The notes under the pieces: model-generated
Told to the model about the DNA's origin: nothing
What the model saw: only the letters and a program-made list of their open reading frames with translations
Database searches by the model: none
Source of the DNA: Halarcobacter sp.
GTDB lineage: Bacteria; Campylobacterota; Campylobacteria; Campylobacterales; Arcobacteraceae
DNA length: 64,000 nt
Reading direction: 5' to 3'
Assembly: GCA_030145305.1 (NCBI GenBank)
Contig: JAQYVX010000006.1
Location: forward strand, 141,649 to 205,648
Part shown: one piece after another, positions 48,214 to 55,705 of the stretch
Numbering within the stretch: the first letter of the stretch is position 1
How the letters are laid out: each line of letters begins with the position of its first letter
Made by a program: the position numbers and the translations under genes

Positions 48214-49353
48214 TTACTTAAATAATTTTCTTGTATTCACTACTAAAAATACAATCATAAATAAAATAAAACAAAAAATATATATAACTATATTCCATCC
48301 AAATTTTTCATAAATTATAGATGGAAGAAAAGAACCAAAAGCACCACCTAAATAGTAAAAAGTGAGATACATTCCTGAAGTCAAGGATTTTTGTGAGGAT
48401 TTCATAGAGTTTGCAAGTCCTGTGCTAACGCTATGAACTGTAAACATCCCTAAACAAAAAAGAAAAATTAATATAAATAAAGTAATAACATTAGGAATTG
48501 TTAGAAAGATAGTTATAAAAAGAAAAAATAGTAAACCTGCTAAAATAGTATTAACTTCATTTTTAAAAAACTTAATGATTTTTTTAGAATTTAATGAAAC
48601 TAAAATTCCCATACCATAACCTAAATAAAGCAATGAAATCTGAAATTCTGAGACATCAGAAGAGATATCTTTTACTCTAAAAGGAAGTATATTTAAAACT
48701 CCTGCAAATACGAAAAATACACAAAACATAAGTAGATATATAGTTAAAAATCTTTTATCTTTTAAAATTGCTGTAATATCACTAATTTTAGGTCTAGCAA
48801 TAGTAGCTTCACCTTCATAAGATAATTTATTTATAAAATAAATTGAGACTAGAATTGCAAGGGATAAAGAATAAAATACATATTCATAAGAAAAATTTGT
48901 AGCAATAAAGCCTGAAAAAACTCTTCCAACTAAACCACCAAAGACTGTTGCAGCCACATATATAGACATATTAAACTTTACATTTTCTTTATCAATGTTT
49001 GCTAAAATACTCATAAGAGAGGTTAATATAGCAGGAATAACCAAAGCTTCAATTGTTCTAAATAATAGAAATAATTCATAGTTTCTAGCTAATCCTAAAA
49101 AAATGTTCGTGATAAATAATACTATTAAAGAATTAGTCAACATCTTTTTAGCGTTCATTTTTTCAAGTATATATCCATAAATAATAGGAGAAATAGCCAA
49201 AAATAGCATAATTACAGCTGTAAACTGAGAAGCTTTTGTAATTGAAACATCAAACTCATTTGCGAGTAAAGGCTGTAAAGGTTGGGTTGCATACATTACT
49301 GATAAAACTATAATAATGCAATAAATAATTATAAATAAATCAAACTTTTTCAT
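48214..49353 (-). CDS. Major facilitator superfamily transporter
   Basis: The 379-residue protein has about 12 transmembrane helices. The N-terminus (MYATQPLQPLLANEFDVSITKASQF) and IIYGYILEKMNAKKML, the latter the loop-2/3 motif of the superfamily, point to a YgaY/YnfM-like efflux carrier. The substrate is unknown. It lies five bases downstream of rarD on the same strand, so the two are probably co-transcribed. Convergent with glnD. Confidence 0.85.
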   Translation of the reverse strand: MKKFDLFIIIYCIIIVLSVMYATQPLQPLLANEFDVSITKASQFTAVIMLFLAISPIIYGYILEKMNAKKMLTNSLIVLFITNIFLGLARNYELFLLFRTIEALVIPAILTSLMSILANIDKENVKFNMSIYVAATVFGGLVGRVFSGFIATNFSYEYVFYSLSLAILVSIYFINKLSYEGEATIARPKISDITAILKDKRFLTIYLLMFCVFFVFAGVLNILPFRVKDISSDVSEFQISLLYLGYGMGILVSLNSKKIIKFFKNEVNTILAGLLFFLFITIFLTIPNVITLFILIFLFCLGMFTVHSVSTGLANSMKSSQKSLTSGMYLTFYYLGGAFGSFLPSIIYEKFGWNIVIYIFCFILFMIVFLVVNTRKLFK

Positions 49354-49358
49354 ACTAA

Positions 49359-50234
49359 TTACTTTTTCTTATTTAAAGAATCCAATGAAAAGATAACTAA
49401 TGCAAACCAAATTAGTGAAAATGTAATCAATTTATCAGTATTAAAATCTTCATTATAAATAAAGAGGGCTAGTAAAAAAGTACAAGAAGGACCTATATAT
49501 TGAAAGAACCCTAATGTTGTAAGTCTCATTCTTGTTGCTGCTCCATTAAATAATAACAAAGGAATAATTGTAATTGCCCCACCTAAGCTTAACATTATAG
49601 AGACATAATCACTTGAGTTTAAAAAAGAGATTGTATCATTTGAAATAATATAATATAAATAAAGCAAGGCAAAAGGCATAAGAATTAAAGTTTCTACAAA
49701 TAAACCTACAATAGAACCCACATTAACTTTTTTTCTTATCATTCCATAAAAAGCAAAAGAAAATGCCAAAATAAGTGAGATTATAGGAATTTCTCCAAGT
49801 GCAAAAAGTTGATATAATACTGCTAAAAAGGCCATAAAAATAGCGATATATTGATTTCTTGTCATTCTTTCACTAAAGAATAAATATCCAAGAAGAACAT
49901 TTACCAAAGGATTTATATAATATCCAAGAGCTGTTTCCATAATCCTATTATTTGATACAGCCCAAATAAATACTAACCAATTAATTGAAATAAAAAATGT
50001 AGAAGCAGCAAGATATTTTACTTTTTTAATATCTTTTATAAGTAGTAAAAAAACATGAATATTTTTTGAAATAAACAAAAGTGGAATTAAAAGAATAAAA
50101 GACCAAATAACTCTATGTATTAAAACCTCAACTGCATCTACGCTTGCGACTTGTTTAAAATATATTGGAGCAATTGCACCCCAAAATAAAAATGCTAATA
50201 CAGCATATAGTTGCCCTAATCTATTTTCACTCAA
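49359..50234 (-). CDS. rarD: EamA family transporter, RarD type
   Basis: The 291-residue inner-membrane protein has ten hydrophobic segments and the RarD N-terminus (GQLYAVLAFLFWGAIAPIYFKQVASVDAVEVLIHRVIWS). The C-terminal repeat ends LGFFQYIGPSCTFLLALFIYNEDF. It begins at TTG (50234). RarD proteins are drug/metabolite-superfamily exporters of uncertain substrate, linked to chloramphenicol sensitivity in some species. It is followed directly by an MFS gene. Confidence 0.88.
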   Translation of the reverse strand: MSENRLGQLYAVLAFLFWGAIAPIYFKQVASVDAVEVLIHRVIWSFILLIPLLFISKNIHVFLLLIKDIKKVKYLAASTFFISINWLVFIWAVSNNRIMETALGYYINPLVNVLLGYLFFSERMTRNQYIAIFMAFLAVLYQLFALGEIPIISLILAFSFAFYGMIRKKVNVGSIVGLFVETLILMPFALLYLYYIISNDTISFLNSSDYVSIMLSLGGAITIIPLLLFNGAATRMRLTTLGFFQYIGPSCTFLLALFIYNEDFNTDKLITFSLIWFALVIFSLDSLNKKK

Positions 50235-50296
50235 TACTTTTCTTTATGTTAGTTTTTATATATTAATTTAGAAGTGCAACTATATCTTAATCCCCA

Positions 50297-50524
50297 TTAA
50301 AAAAAAGCTTTTATTTCTTCACTATTTAATAATTTTCCTGTTGATTTTATTTCACCATTTATTACTAAACCTGGAGTATTCATCACCCCATATTCCATGA
50401 TTTTTACTATGTCCTCTACTTTTTCAACTTGTGCAAAAACTCCAGCTTCTGCAACTGCTTTTTTTGCATTTTCTTCAAGTGCTTTACACTTATTACATCC
50501 TGTTCCTAAAATTTCTATTTTCAT
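50297..50524 (-). CDS. Small thioredoxin-fold redox protein (TM0996/MTH895 type)
   Basis: The 75-residue protein has the redox motif TGCNKCKALE at about residues 8-17, a VMNTPGLVINGEIKSTG cis-Pro region and a glutaredoxin-like fold. Proteins of this redox-active disulfide protein 2 family are commonly encoded next to UPF0718 permeases, as here, 29 bases downstream of one. It may pass electrons to the arsenate reductase or handle the metalloid bound by the permease. That link is inferred. It is the last gene of the arsenic run. Confidence 0.88.
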   Translation of the reverse strand: MKIEILGTGCNKCKALEENAKKAVAEAGVFAQVEKVEDIVKIMEYGVMNTPGLVINGEIKSTGKLLNSEEIKAFF

Positions 50525-50552
50525 AATTCTTCTTCCTTATCTTTTTGTATTT

Positions 50553-51494
50553 TTATAAAATTGCGTTAAATATGTAACCTACTAATAAAATAGCACTTCC
50601 TACAATTGCAAAAAAGATACTTATTAATTTTAGAGAAATCACTCTTTTTAAAATCATAGCCTCAGGAAGACTAAGAGCAACTACAGCCATCATAAAAGAT
50701 AAAGCAGTTCCTAATAACATTCCTTTTGAAGTTAAAACTTCAATTAAAGGAATCATCCCAGCAGCACTTGAATACATAGGTATACCCATTATAACAGCAA
50801 CTAAAGGTGCATACCAAGAATTTCCACCCGCATAAGATATTATTATTTCAGAAGGAACATATCCGTGAATAAAAGCACCAATAGCAATACCTATTATTAC
50901 ATAAGGATATATTTTCTTAAAAATATCCATTGTTGCTTCCCAAGCTTCTTTTATTCTATTTTTAAATTGACTATTTTCATTATTATAACAACAATTACTT
51001 ACTGGTTTAACTTCTATAAGCACTTCTTTTTCTAAATTCATACTTCCTATAATCAAACCTGCAATTATAGCAATAAGTAAAGCACAAGATATATATAATA
51101 ATGTAATTTTCCAGCCAAATAAAGAGAACAATAAAGCTATAACAACTGCATCACTTAAAGGTGCAGAAATTAAATAAGAGAAAGTAACTCCTAAAGGTAT
51201 TCTAGCTTGAAGAAAGCCAAGAAATAAAGGAATTGCACTGCAAGAACAAAAAGGTGTTAACATTCCAAAAAAGGCAGCAAAAATATGCCCTATTAACTTA
51301 TGCTTACCACTTAAATAATCTCTAACTTTTTCTACAGGGAAAAAACTTCTTAAAAAGCTAACTATATATATAATTACTATAAGAAGAAAAAATATTTTGA
51401 TTGTATCATATATGAAAAAATTTACAGCTTCCCCTAAATGTCCCTCTAAATTCCAAAGTTTATATGTTAAATAATCAACAAAATCTTTCCACAT
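50553..51494 (-). CDS. UPF0718/ArsP-like permease
   Basis: The 313-residue membrane protein has about eight helices and the signature TPFCSCSAIPLFLGFLQARIPLGVTFSYLISAPLSD with its CSCS pair. A second Cys pair (NCCYNN) sits in the central loop. Members include ArsP, which exports trivalent organoarsenicals in Campylobacter, and other metal or metalloid exporters. Placement in the run arsB-mntP-arsC-permease-thioredoxin supports a role in arsenic efflux here. The exact substrate is not shown by sequence. Confidence 0.85.
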   Translation of the reverse strand: MWKDFVDYLTYKLWNLEGHLGEAVNFFIYDTIKIFFLLIVIIYIVSFLRSFFPVEKVRDYLSGKHKLIGHIFAAFFGMLTPFCSCSAIPLFLGFLQARIPLGVTFSYLISAPLSDAVVIALLFSLFGWKITLLYISCALLIAIIAGLIIGSMNLEKEVLIEVKPVSNCCYNNENSQFKNRIKEAWEATMDIFKKIYPYVIIGIAIGAFIHGYVPSEIIISYAGGNSWYAPLVAVIMGIPMYSSAAGMIPLIEVLTSKGMLLGTALSFMMAVVALSLPEAMILKRVISLKLISIFFAIVGSAILLVGYIFNAIL

Positions 51495-51528
51495 TATTCA
51501 CTCCATTCTAATTATTAAAAAAATATTT

Positions 51529-51930
51529 TTACTTTAATGCTTCTACAACTTTTGGTAGAAGAGTCTCTTCGATTTCTTTATAAGTATCTATAAATGCTTC
51601 AAAACCTTTTCCATCTGGATCTTCAAAAGATATATGAATCACCTTTACAGCTTTTGGAAACATAGGACAAGTCTCTTTTGCATTATCACAAACAGTTACA
51701 ACTAAATCATATTCATTATCAAGAACTTTGTCAATTGTTTTTGAATGATATTCTTCTTTCCAAATTCCTTTCTCTTCTAATAATTTTTTTGCATTTGCAT
51801 TAACTTTACCACTAGCTTTCACACCAGAAGAATCTGAACTTATTCCCTTTAACTTCGCATTTATTAAAGCTTCTGCAATAATACTTCTGCATGAATTTCC
51901 TGTACATAAAATTAAAACTTTTTTATCCAT
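51529..51930 (-). CDS. arsC: Arsenate reductase, thioredoxin-coupled (low-molecular-weight phosphatase fold)
   Basis: The 133-residue protein has the phosphatase loop LCTGNSCRSIIAEA (CX5R) at about residues 8-21. The second redox pair is in VCDNAKETCPMFP (about 80-92), the arrangement of the S. aureus pI258 ArsC, which is regenerated by thioredoxin. It reduces As(V) to As(III) for export. It is structurally unrelated to the ArsC/YffB-fold protein at 19807. AGGAG precedes the ATG at 51930. It is 10 bases from mntP in the operon. Confidence 0.93.
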   Translation of the reverse strand: MDKKVLILCTGNSCRSIIAEALINAKLKGISSDSSGVKASGKVNANAKKLLEEKGIWKEEYHSKTIDKVLDNEYDLVVTVCDNAKETCPMFPKAVKVIHISFEDPDGKGFEAFIDTYKEIEETLLPKVVEALK

Positions 51931-51939
51931 TTTTAACTC

Positions 51940-52491
51940 CTAAATTAAATTTAATCCATCTAATAAGATTTTAAATCCCAATATAACTAAAATGAAACCA
52001 CCTAAATATTCAGCTTTTGATTCTAAAAAACCACCAAGTGATTTACCAATATAAATAGCAATTACACATAAAACAAAAGTAATAAGTGTAATTAAACTGA
52101 TTGCATACCAAATATTTGTATTATTAAATGAAAAAGTAATACCAACAGCTAAAGCATCAATACTTGTTGCAATTGCTAAAATAAAAAGTGTCTTATTTTT
52201 TAAATTTTTTATTTCACCTTCAAAATCATCTTCTTTAGCCTCTTTAATCATATTAAGACCCAAATATATAAGAATAATAAAAGTAATATAGTGATCATAC
52301 TCATCGACAAATGAAGCAAAATATGTTCCAGCAAAATAACCAATTAAAGGCATTAATCCTTGAAATATTCCAAAAAATAATGCAACTTTTAGACTTGTTA
52401 GAAAGTTGATACTTTTATATTTACTTCCACTTGCTATGCTAACAGCGACACTATCCATTGCTAAAGCGATTGCAATTAATATTAATTCCAT
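51940..52491 (-). CDS. mntP: MntP-type (DUF204) putative manganese efflux pump
   Basis: The 183-residue membrane protein has six helices in two homologous halves, marked by the paired motifs LIAIALAMDSVAVSIASG and LAIATSIDALAVGITFS. MntP exports Mn2+ in E. coli. Here it lies inside an arsenic operon, ten bases from arsC and nine from arsB. That could mean the pump is co-opted for metalloid stress or that the operon gathers metal exporters. AGGA precedes the ATG at 52491. Confidence 0.88.
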   Translation of the reverse strand: MELILIAIALAMDSVAVSIASGSKYKSINFLTSLKVALFFGIFQGLMPLIGYFAGTYFASFVDEYDHYITFIILIYLGLNMIKEAKEDDFEGEIKNLKNKTLFILAIATSIDALAVGITFSFNNTNIWYAISLITLITFVLCVIAIYIGKSLGGFLESKAEYLGGFILVILGFKILLDGLNLI

Positions 52492-52500
52492 GCATCTTTC

Positions 52501-53760
52501 CTAAAGAGATAAAAGTACTATTAACAATACTGGTGGAGTTATAATCAAGCCAAATTTACTATATTGTATAAATGAAATATTTACACCTTTTTTTGCTAAA
52601 ACATGTAACCATAAAAGAGTTGCAAGAGAACCAAAAGGCGTCATTTTAGGACCTAAATTACATCCAATAATATTTGCATAAGCTAAAGTTTGGTTTGGAA
52701 TATTTCCCATATTCTCAAGGGCAATATCCATTATCATAACTGTTGGCATATTATTCATAATTGCAGATAAAAAGGCTGATAAAAATCCTGTTCCAATGAT
52801 TGCAAGTGTATCTCCTCTTTGAGATAAATCTTGTAAAATTATTGTTAAATAATCGGTAAGTCCTGCATTTTTTAAACCATAGACAACGATATATAAACCA
52901 ATACTAAACCATACGATTTGCCAAGGAGCTTCTTTTATTATATGTTTAGGTTCAACTGTTTTAAATAGTCTTGCAATAATAAGAAAAATAACTCCTCCAC
53001 CTAAAGCAAATACACTTACAGGTAAATTATAAATATCTCCAATAAAATACCCTACTAATAAAAATGCTAAAAAAATCCAAGATAGTTTAAATAAAGTATG
53101 ATTTTTTATAACACTTTTTGGCTCTTTTAAAAGTGAAATATCAATCTCCTTTGGAATATCTTTTCTCAAAAGAATCCATAAGAAAATAATTGAAGTTATA
53201 ACACTCACAATATATGGAATAATCATATTTGAAATATATTCAGTAAATCCTATATTAAAATAATTTGCTGTGACTATATTAGTTAGATTTGAAAATACGA
53301 GAGGTAAAGATGCACTATCAGATATAAATCCACCTGCAAGTAAAAAAGCAACGATTGATTTCATATTTAAATTTAAGACTCTCATTTTTGCAAGTAAAAT
53401 TGGTGTTAGAATTAATGCAGCTCCATCATTTGCAAATAAAGCAGAAACAAATGCTCCAAGAAGGATTGAATAAACAAACATTTTAAACCCATTACCATTT
53501 GAAAATTTTGCCATTTTTAAAGCACACCATTCAAAAAATCCTATTTCATCTAAAACCATTGATAAAATAATAATCCCAATAAATGATAAGGTTGCATCCC
53601 AAACAATATTAGTAACAATTAAAACATCATCTAAACTAACAACTCCTAAAACTAAAGAAACTATTGCTCCAATAACAGCTGTTGTTCCTATTTGTAAATC
53701 TCTTGGTTGCCAAATTACAAAAATAAGTGTAATAATAAAAATAGCCCCAGCTAAAATCAT
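52501..53760 (-). CDS. arsB: Arsenite efflux transporter ArsB (ArsB/NhaD superfamily)
   Basis: The 419-residue inner-membrane protein has 11-12 helices. LFANDGAALILTPILLAKM and IMNNMPTVMIMDIALENM, together with IIGCNLGPKMTPFGSLATLLWLHVLA, are the ArsB pattern. It exports arsenite using the proton gradient, or ATP with ArsA (no arsA seen). AAAGGA precedes the ATG. It is the first gene of a five-gene run, with the palindrome TATATCAA-N6-TTGATATA 25 bases upstream. Confidence 0.94.
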   Translation of the reverse strand: MILAGAIFIITLIFVIWQPRDLQIGTTAVIGAIVSLVLGVVSLDDVLIVTNIVWDATLSFIGIIILSMVLDEIGFFEWCALKMAKFSNGNGFKMFVYSILLGAFVSALFANDGAALILTPILLAKMRVLNLNMKSIVAFLLAGGFISDSASLPLVFSNLTNIVTANYFNIGFTEYISNMIIPYIVSVITSIIFLWILLRKDIPKEIDISLLKEPKSVIKNHTLFKLSWIFLAFLLVGYFIGDIYNLPVSVFALGGGVIFLIIARLFKTVEPKHIIKEAPWQIVWFSIGLYIVVYGLKNAGLTDYLTIILQDLSQRGDTLAIIGTGFLSAFLSAIMNNMPTVMIMDIALENMGNIPNQTLAYANIIGCNLGPKMTPFGSLATLLWLHVLAKKGVNISFIQYSKFGLIITPPVLLIVLLSL

Positions 53761-53784
53761 TTAGTTTTTCCTTTTATATTATAA

Positions 53785-53806
53785 TATATCAAGATATATT
53801 GATATA
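53785..53806. promoter_or_regulatory. ArsR operator upstream of arsB
   Basis: TATATCAA (53785-53792) and TTGATATA (53799-53806) flank six bases (GATATA). The same arms and spacing occur in the arsR upstream palindrome at 54185-54206, which points to one regulator controlling both promoters. Confidence 0.7.
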
Positions 53807-53843
53807 AGTAAAAAAATAAAAAAGCTCTTAGTAATTTTTTATT

Positions 53844-54155
53844 TTAATTACTTTCACAAGCCTTTTTTAAACTTGGTAAGTCCAAGTCTAAAGTCATTAT
53901 CTCTTTTATTGAAGCTTGTCTAAATTCGTCAAGTGGAAATCTAAGCGAATAATAAGCCCATCGTCCTTCTCTATCTACTCGTAAAAATCCAGCTTCTTTT
54001 AAAATCTTTAAATGTCTTGATAATCTTGATTGAATCATATCAAAAGAGTTTTCTAAGTCACATACACAACATTTGCCATGTATCTTAATAAATTTCAATA
54101 TTTTTATTCTTGTTTCATCGTTTAATGCTGAAACAGATTTTAAAAAAATATCCAT
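53844..54155 (-). CDS. arsR: ArsR family transcriptional repressor
   Basis: The start is the ATG at 54155 (MDIFLKSVSALNDETRIKIL), with GGAGTT upstream; a longer in-frame reading would extend into the operator. The 103-residue winged-helix protein has the As(III)-binding CCVCDLE motif at about residues 29-35, then the recognition helix SRLSRHLKILKEAGFL and the wing VDREGRWAYYSL. It represses until arsenite binds. Two palindromic operators lie nearby. It is downstream of usp and upstream of the arsB operon, each with its own gap. Confidence 0.94.
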   Translation of the reverse strand: MDIFLKSVSALNDETRIKILKFIKIHGKCCVCDLENSFDMIQSRLSRHLKILKEAGFLRVDREGRWAYYSLRFPLDEFRQASIKEIMTLDLDLPSLKKACESN

Positions 54156-54175
54156 ATTAACTCCTTTTAAAAGTA

Positions 54176-54213
54176 TATCACAATATATCAACATATGTTG
54201 ATATATTGTGATA
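54176..54213. promoter_or_regulatory. Perfect 38-base palindrome upstream of arsR (autoregulatory operator)
   Basis: Left arm TATCACAATATATCAACAT (54176-54194) is the exact reverse complement of the right arm (54195-54213). Within it TATATCAA-N6-TTGATATA matches the arsB operator. It begins 21 bases upstream of the arsR start. Confidence 0.75.
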
Positions 54214-54239
54214 AAAATAGAAATATTTTTCTATTTTTG

Positions 54240-55106
54240 TTAAATTTCATTTGGAACATAAACTAAAATATCATTTTTAACATTTTCCATCATATATAAC
54301 GCAGTTGAACCATATAAAAAAGAACCTGCATTATTTACGCCATTTGAACCTAATACAACTAAATCTTTATTCTCTTCATTTGCCTTACTTAATAAAATAG
54401 CACTCACACCATGATATATTTCGATAAGTTCCCCATCTACAATTTTATTCTCTTCTTTAAACTCATCAAATTGTTTTTCTGCTTTTTCAACAATGTTTTT
54501 TTGGATTTTCTTTTTTGCTTCAATAGAATTATAAAAAGTTAATACAAAATCATTTAATTGTTTGTATGCATGAATTACTTTTATCTTGCTATTTACAAAA
54601 AAATCTTGAGTAAATTTTATGCTTTTTACAGAAACTTCTGATAAATCCGTAAAAGCTAAGATATTTTTATATTCATCTAAACAATTATTTTTTACTATTA
54701 AAACAGGTAGTTTTGTATTTTGTATAGTTTTTATTGAAGTAGACCCAAAGACTTTTGTATTAAAATTATCCACTGAATTCACTCCAATTACAATTAAATC
54801 AGTTTTTATCTCTTTTATTGTTTCAATTATTAAGTTTACAGGAGCAATAATTTTTACTACAATAGAATATTTAACACTTTTTTCTTGAAGTTTATCTATT
54901 TTTACTTCTATATCTTTTTTTGCTTTTTCTATTAATTCATCATTATTAAACTCAGAAAAATACATATCAAATAAACCTTTGTCAATAGCATGAACAATAG
55001 TTAATTTAGCATCTTTTAGTTTTGCTAACTGAAATGCTCTTTTTAAAACTTCTAAACTAGATTTTGAAAGATCAATACCTACCACAATATTTTTTTTGAT
55101 AATCAT
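54240..55106 (-). CDS. Universal stress protein with two Usp domains
   Basis: I choose the ATG at 55106 (MIIKKNIVVGIDLSKSS), which has GGAGGAAG upstream; the TTG twelve bases earlier would overlap that site. The 288-residue protein holds two Usp domains. The first is at about 1-143, with VVGIDLSKSSLEVLKRA and the phosphate-loop-like VIGVNSVDNFNTKVFGSTS. The second is at about 150-288, with ILAFTDLSEVSVKSI and VLGSNGVNNAGSFLYGSTAL. Usp proteins are cytoplasmic stress-survival factors that may bind ATP. It precedes arsR, with the ArsR palindrome in between. Confidence 0.9.
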   Translation of the reverse strand: MIIKKNIVVGIDLSKSSLEVLKRAFQLAKLKDAKLTIVHAIDKGLFDMYFSEFNNDELIEKAKKDIEVKIDKLQEKSVKYSIVVKIIAPVNLIIETIKEIKTDLIVIGVNSVDNFNTKVFGSTSIKTIQNTKLPVLIVKNNCLDEYKNILAFTDLSEVSVKSIKFTQDFFVNSKIKVIHAYKQLNDFVLTFYNSIEAKKKIQKNIVEKAEKQFDEFKEENKIVDGELIEIYHGVSAILLSKANEENKDLVVLGSNGVNNAGSFLYGSTALYMMENVKNDILVYVPNEI

Positions 55107-55231
55107 AACTTCCTCCAATATTTATATGTGTTTATATTATATTATCATATCACATCTATAGTTAGGAATTGTTTAGCAAAAGTATATATCTATTGGAAAG
55201 GAGATTTTATAAATAAAGAGAATAAATTTTC

Positions 55232-55591
55232 TTAGAGTTCATCCTCTTTTATTTCATTTTCACTAGCTTTTAGTTCATAAATAAAAGTTTCAACATCTAA
55301 TTCATCATATCTCTCAACTGTGATTTCACGACGATCAAATTCTGCACCTTCAAACTCATCTAAAAAATCCCAGTGATTTATAAGATTAGAAGAATAAAAT
55401 AAATACCCATGAACAGTATCTCCATTTTCATCTAGTTTTATTCCTGGATAACCCATTGATGCCGACCAACCTGCATTTTTCAAATTTCCACGTACAGTAG
55501 CAGGAATAAATTTACCTATAATATTTTCTAGTACATGTCCATTTGGACAATTTGGCATTAGTGTTCCATATACAAAAAGGGTTTCTATCAT
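55232..55591 (-). CDS. Gamma-glutamylcyclotransferase-like (GGCT/AIG2) protein
   Basis: The 119-residue protein starts LFVYGTLMPNCPNGHVLENIIGKFIPATVRG and contains YPGIKLDENGDTVHGYLFYS and FDRREITVERYD, the GGCT-like beta-barrel pattern. The catalytic Glu is probably in FLDEFEGAEF. Family members cleave gamma-glutamyl amines or peptides, but most bacterial ones are uncharacterised. AAAGG precedes the ATG. It lies downstream of tkt, separated by a terminator, so it is expressed separately. Confidence 0.88.
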   Translation of the reverse strand: MIETLFVYGTLMPNCPNGHVLENIIGKFIPATVRGNLKNAGWSASMGYPGIKLDENGDTVHGYLFYSSNLINHWDFLDEFEGAEFDRREITVERYDELDVETFIYELKASENEIKEDEL

Positions 55592-55648
55592 TTTTTTGCC
55601 TTTGATTGGCTTTTAAGCCTTTGTTAAATAATGTATTTAAAGAAGAGT

Positions 55649-55675
55649 AAAAGTAGAGTTTAAAACTCTACTTTT
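55649..55675 (-). terminator. Terminator of tkt
   Basis: AAAAGTAGAG (55649-55658) pairs with CTCTACTTTT (55666-55675), a 10-base-pair stem with a seven-base loop, beyond the tkt stop; the T-rich side works on the minus strand (CTTTTACTCTTC) and also on the plus strand. Confidence 0.75.
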
Positions 55676-55705
55676 GTATTTTGAATCTAAATATAAATTT
55701 TAATT

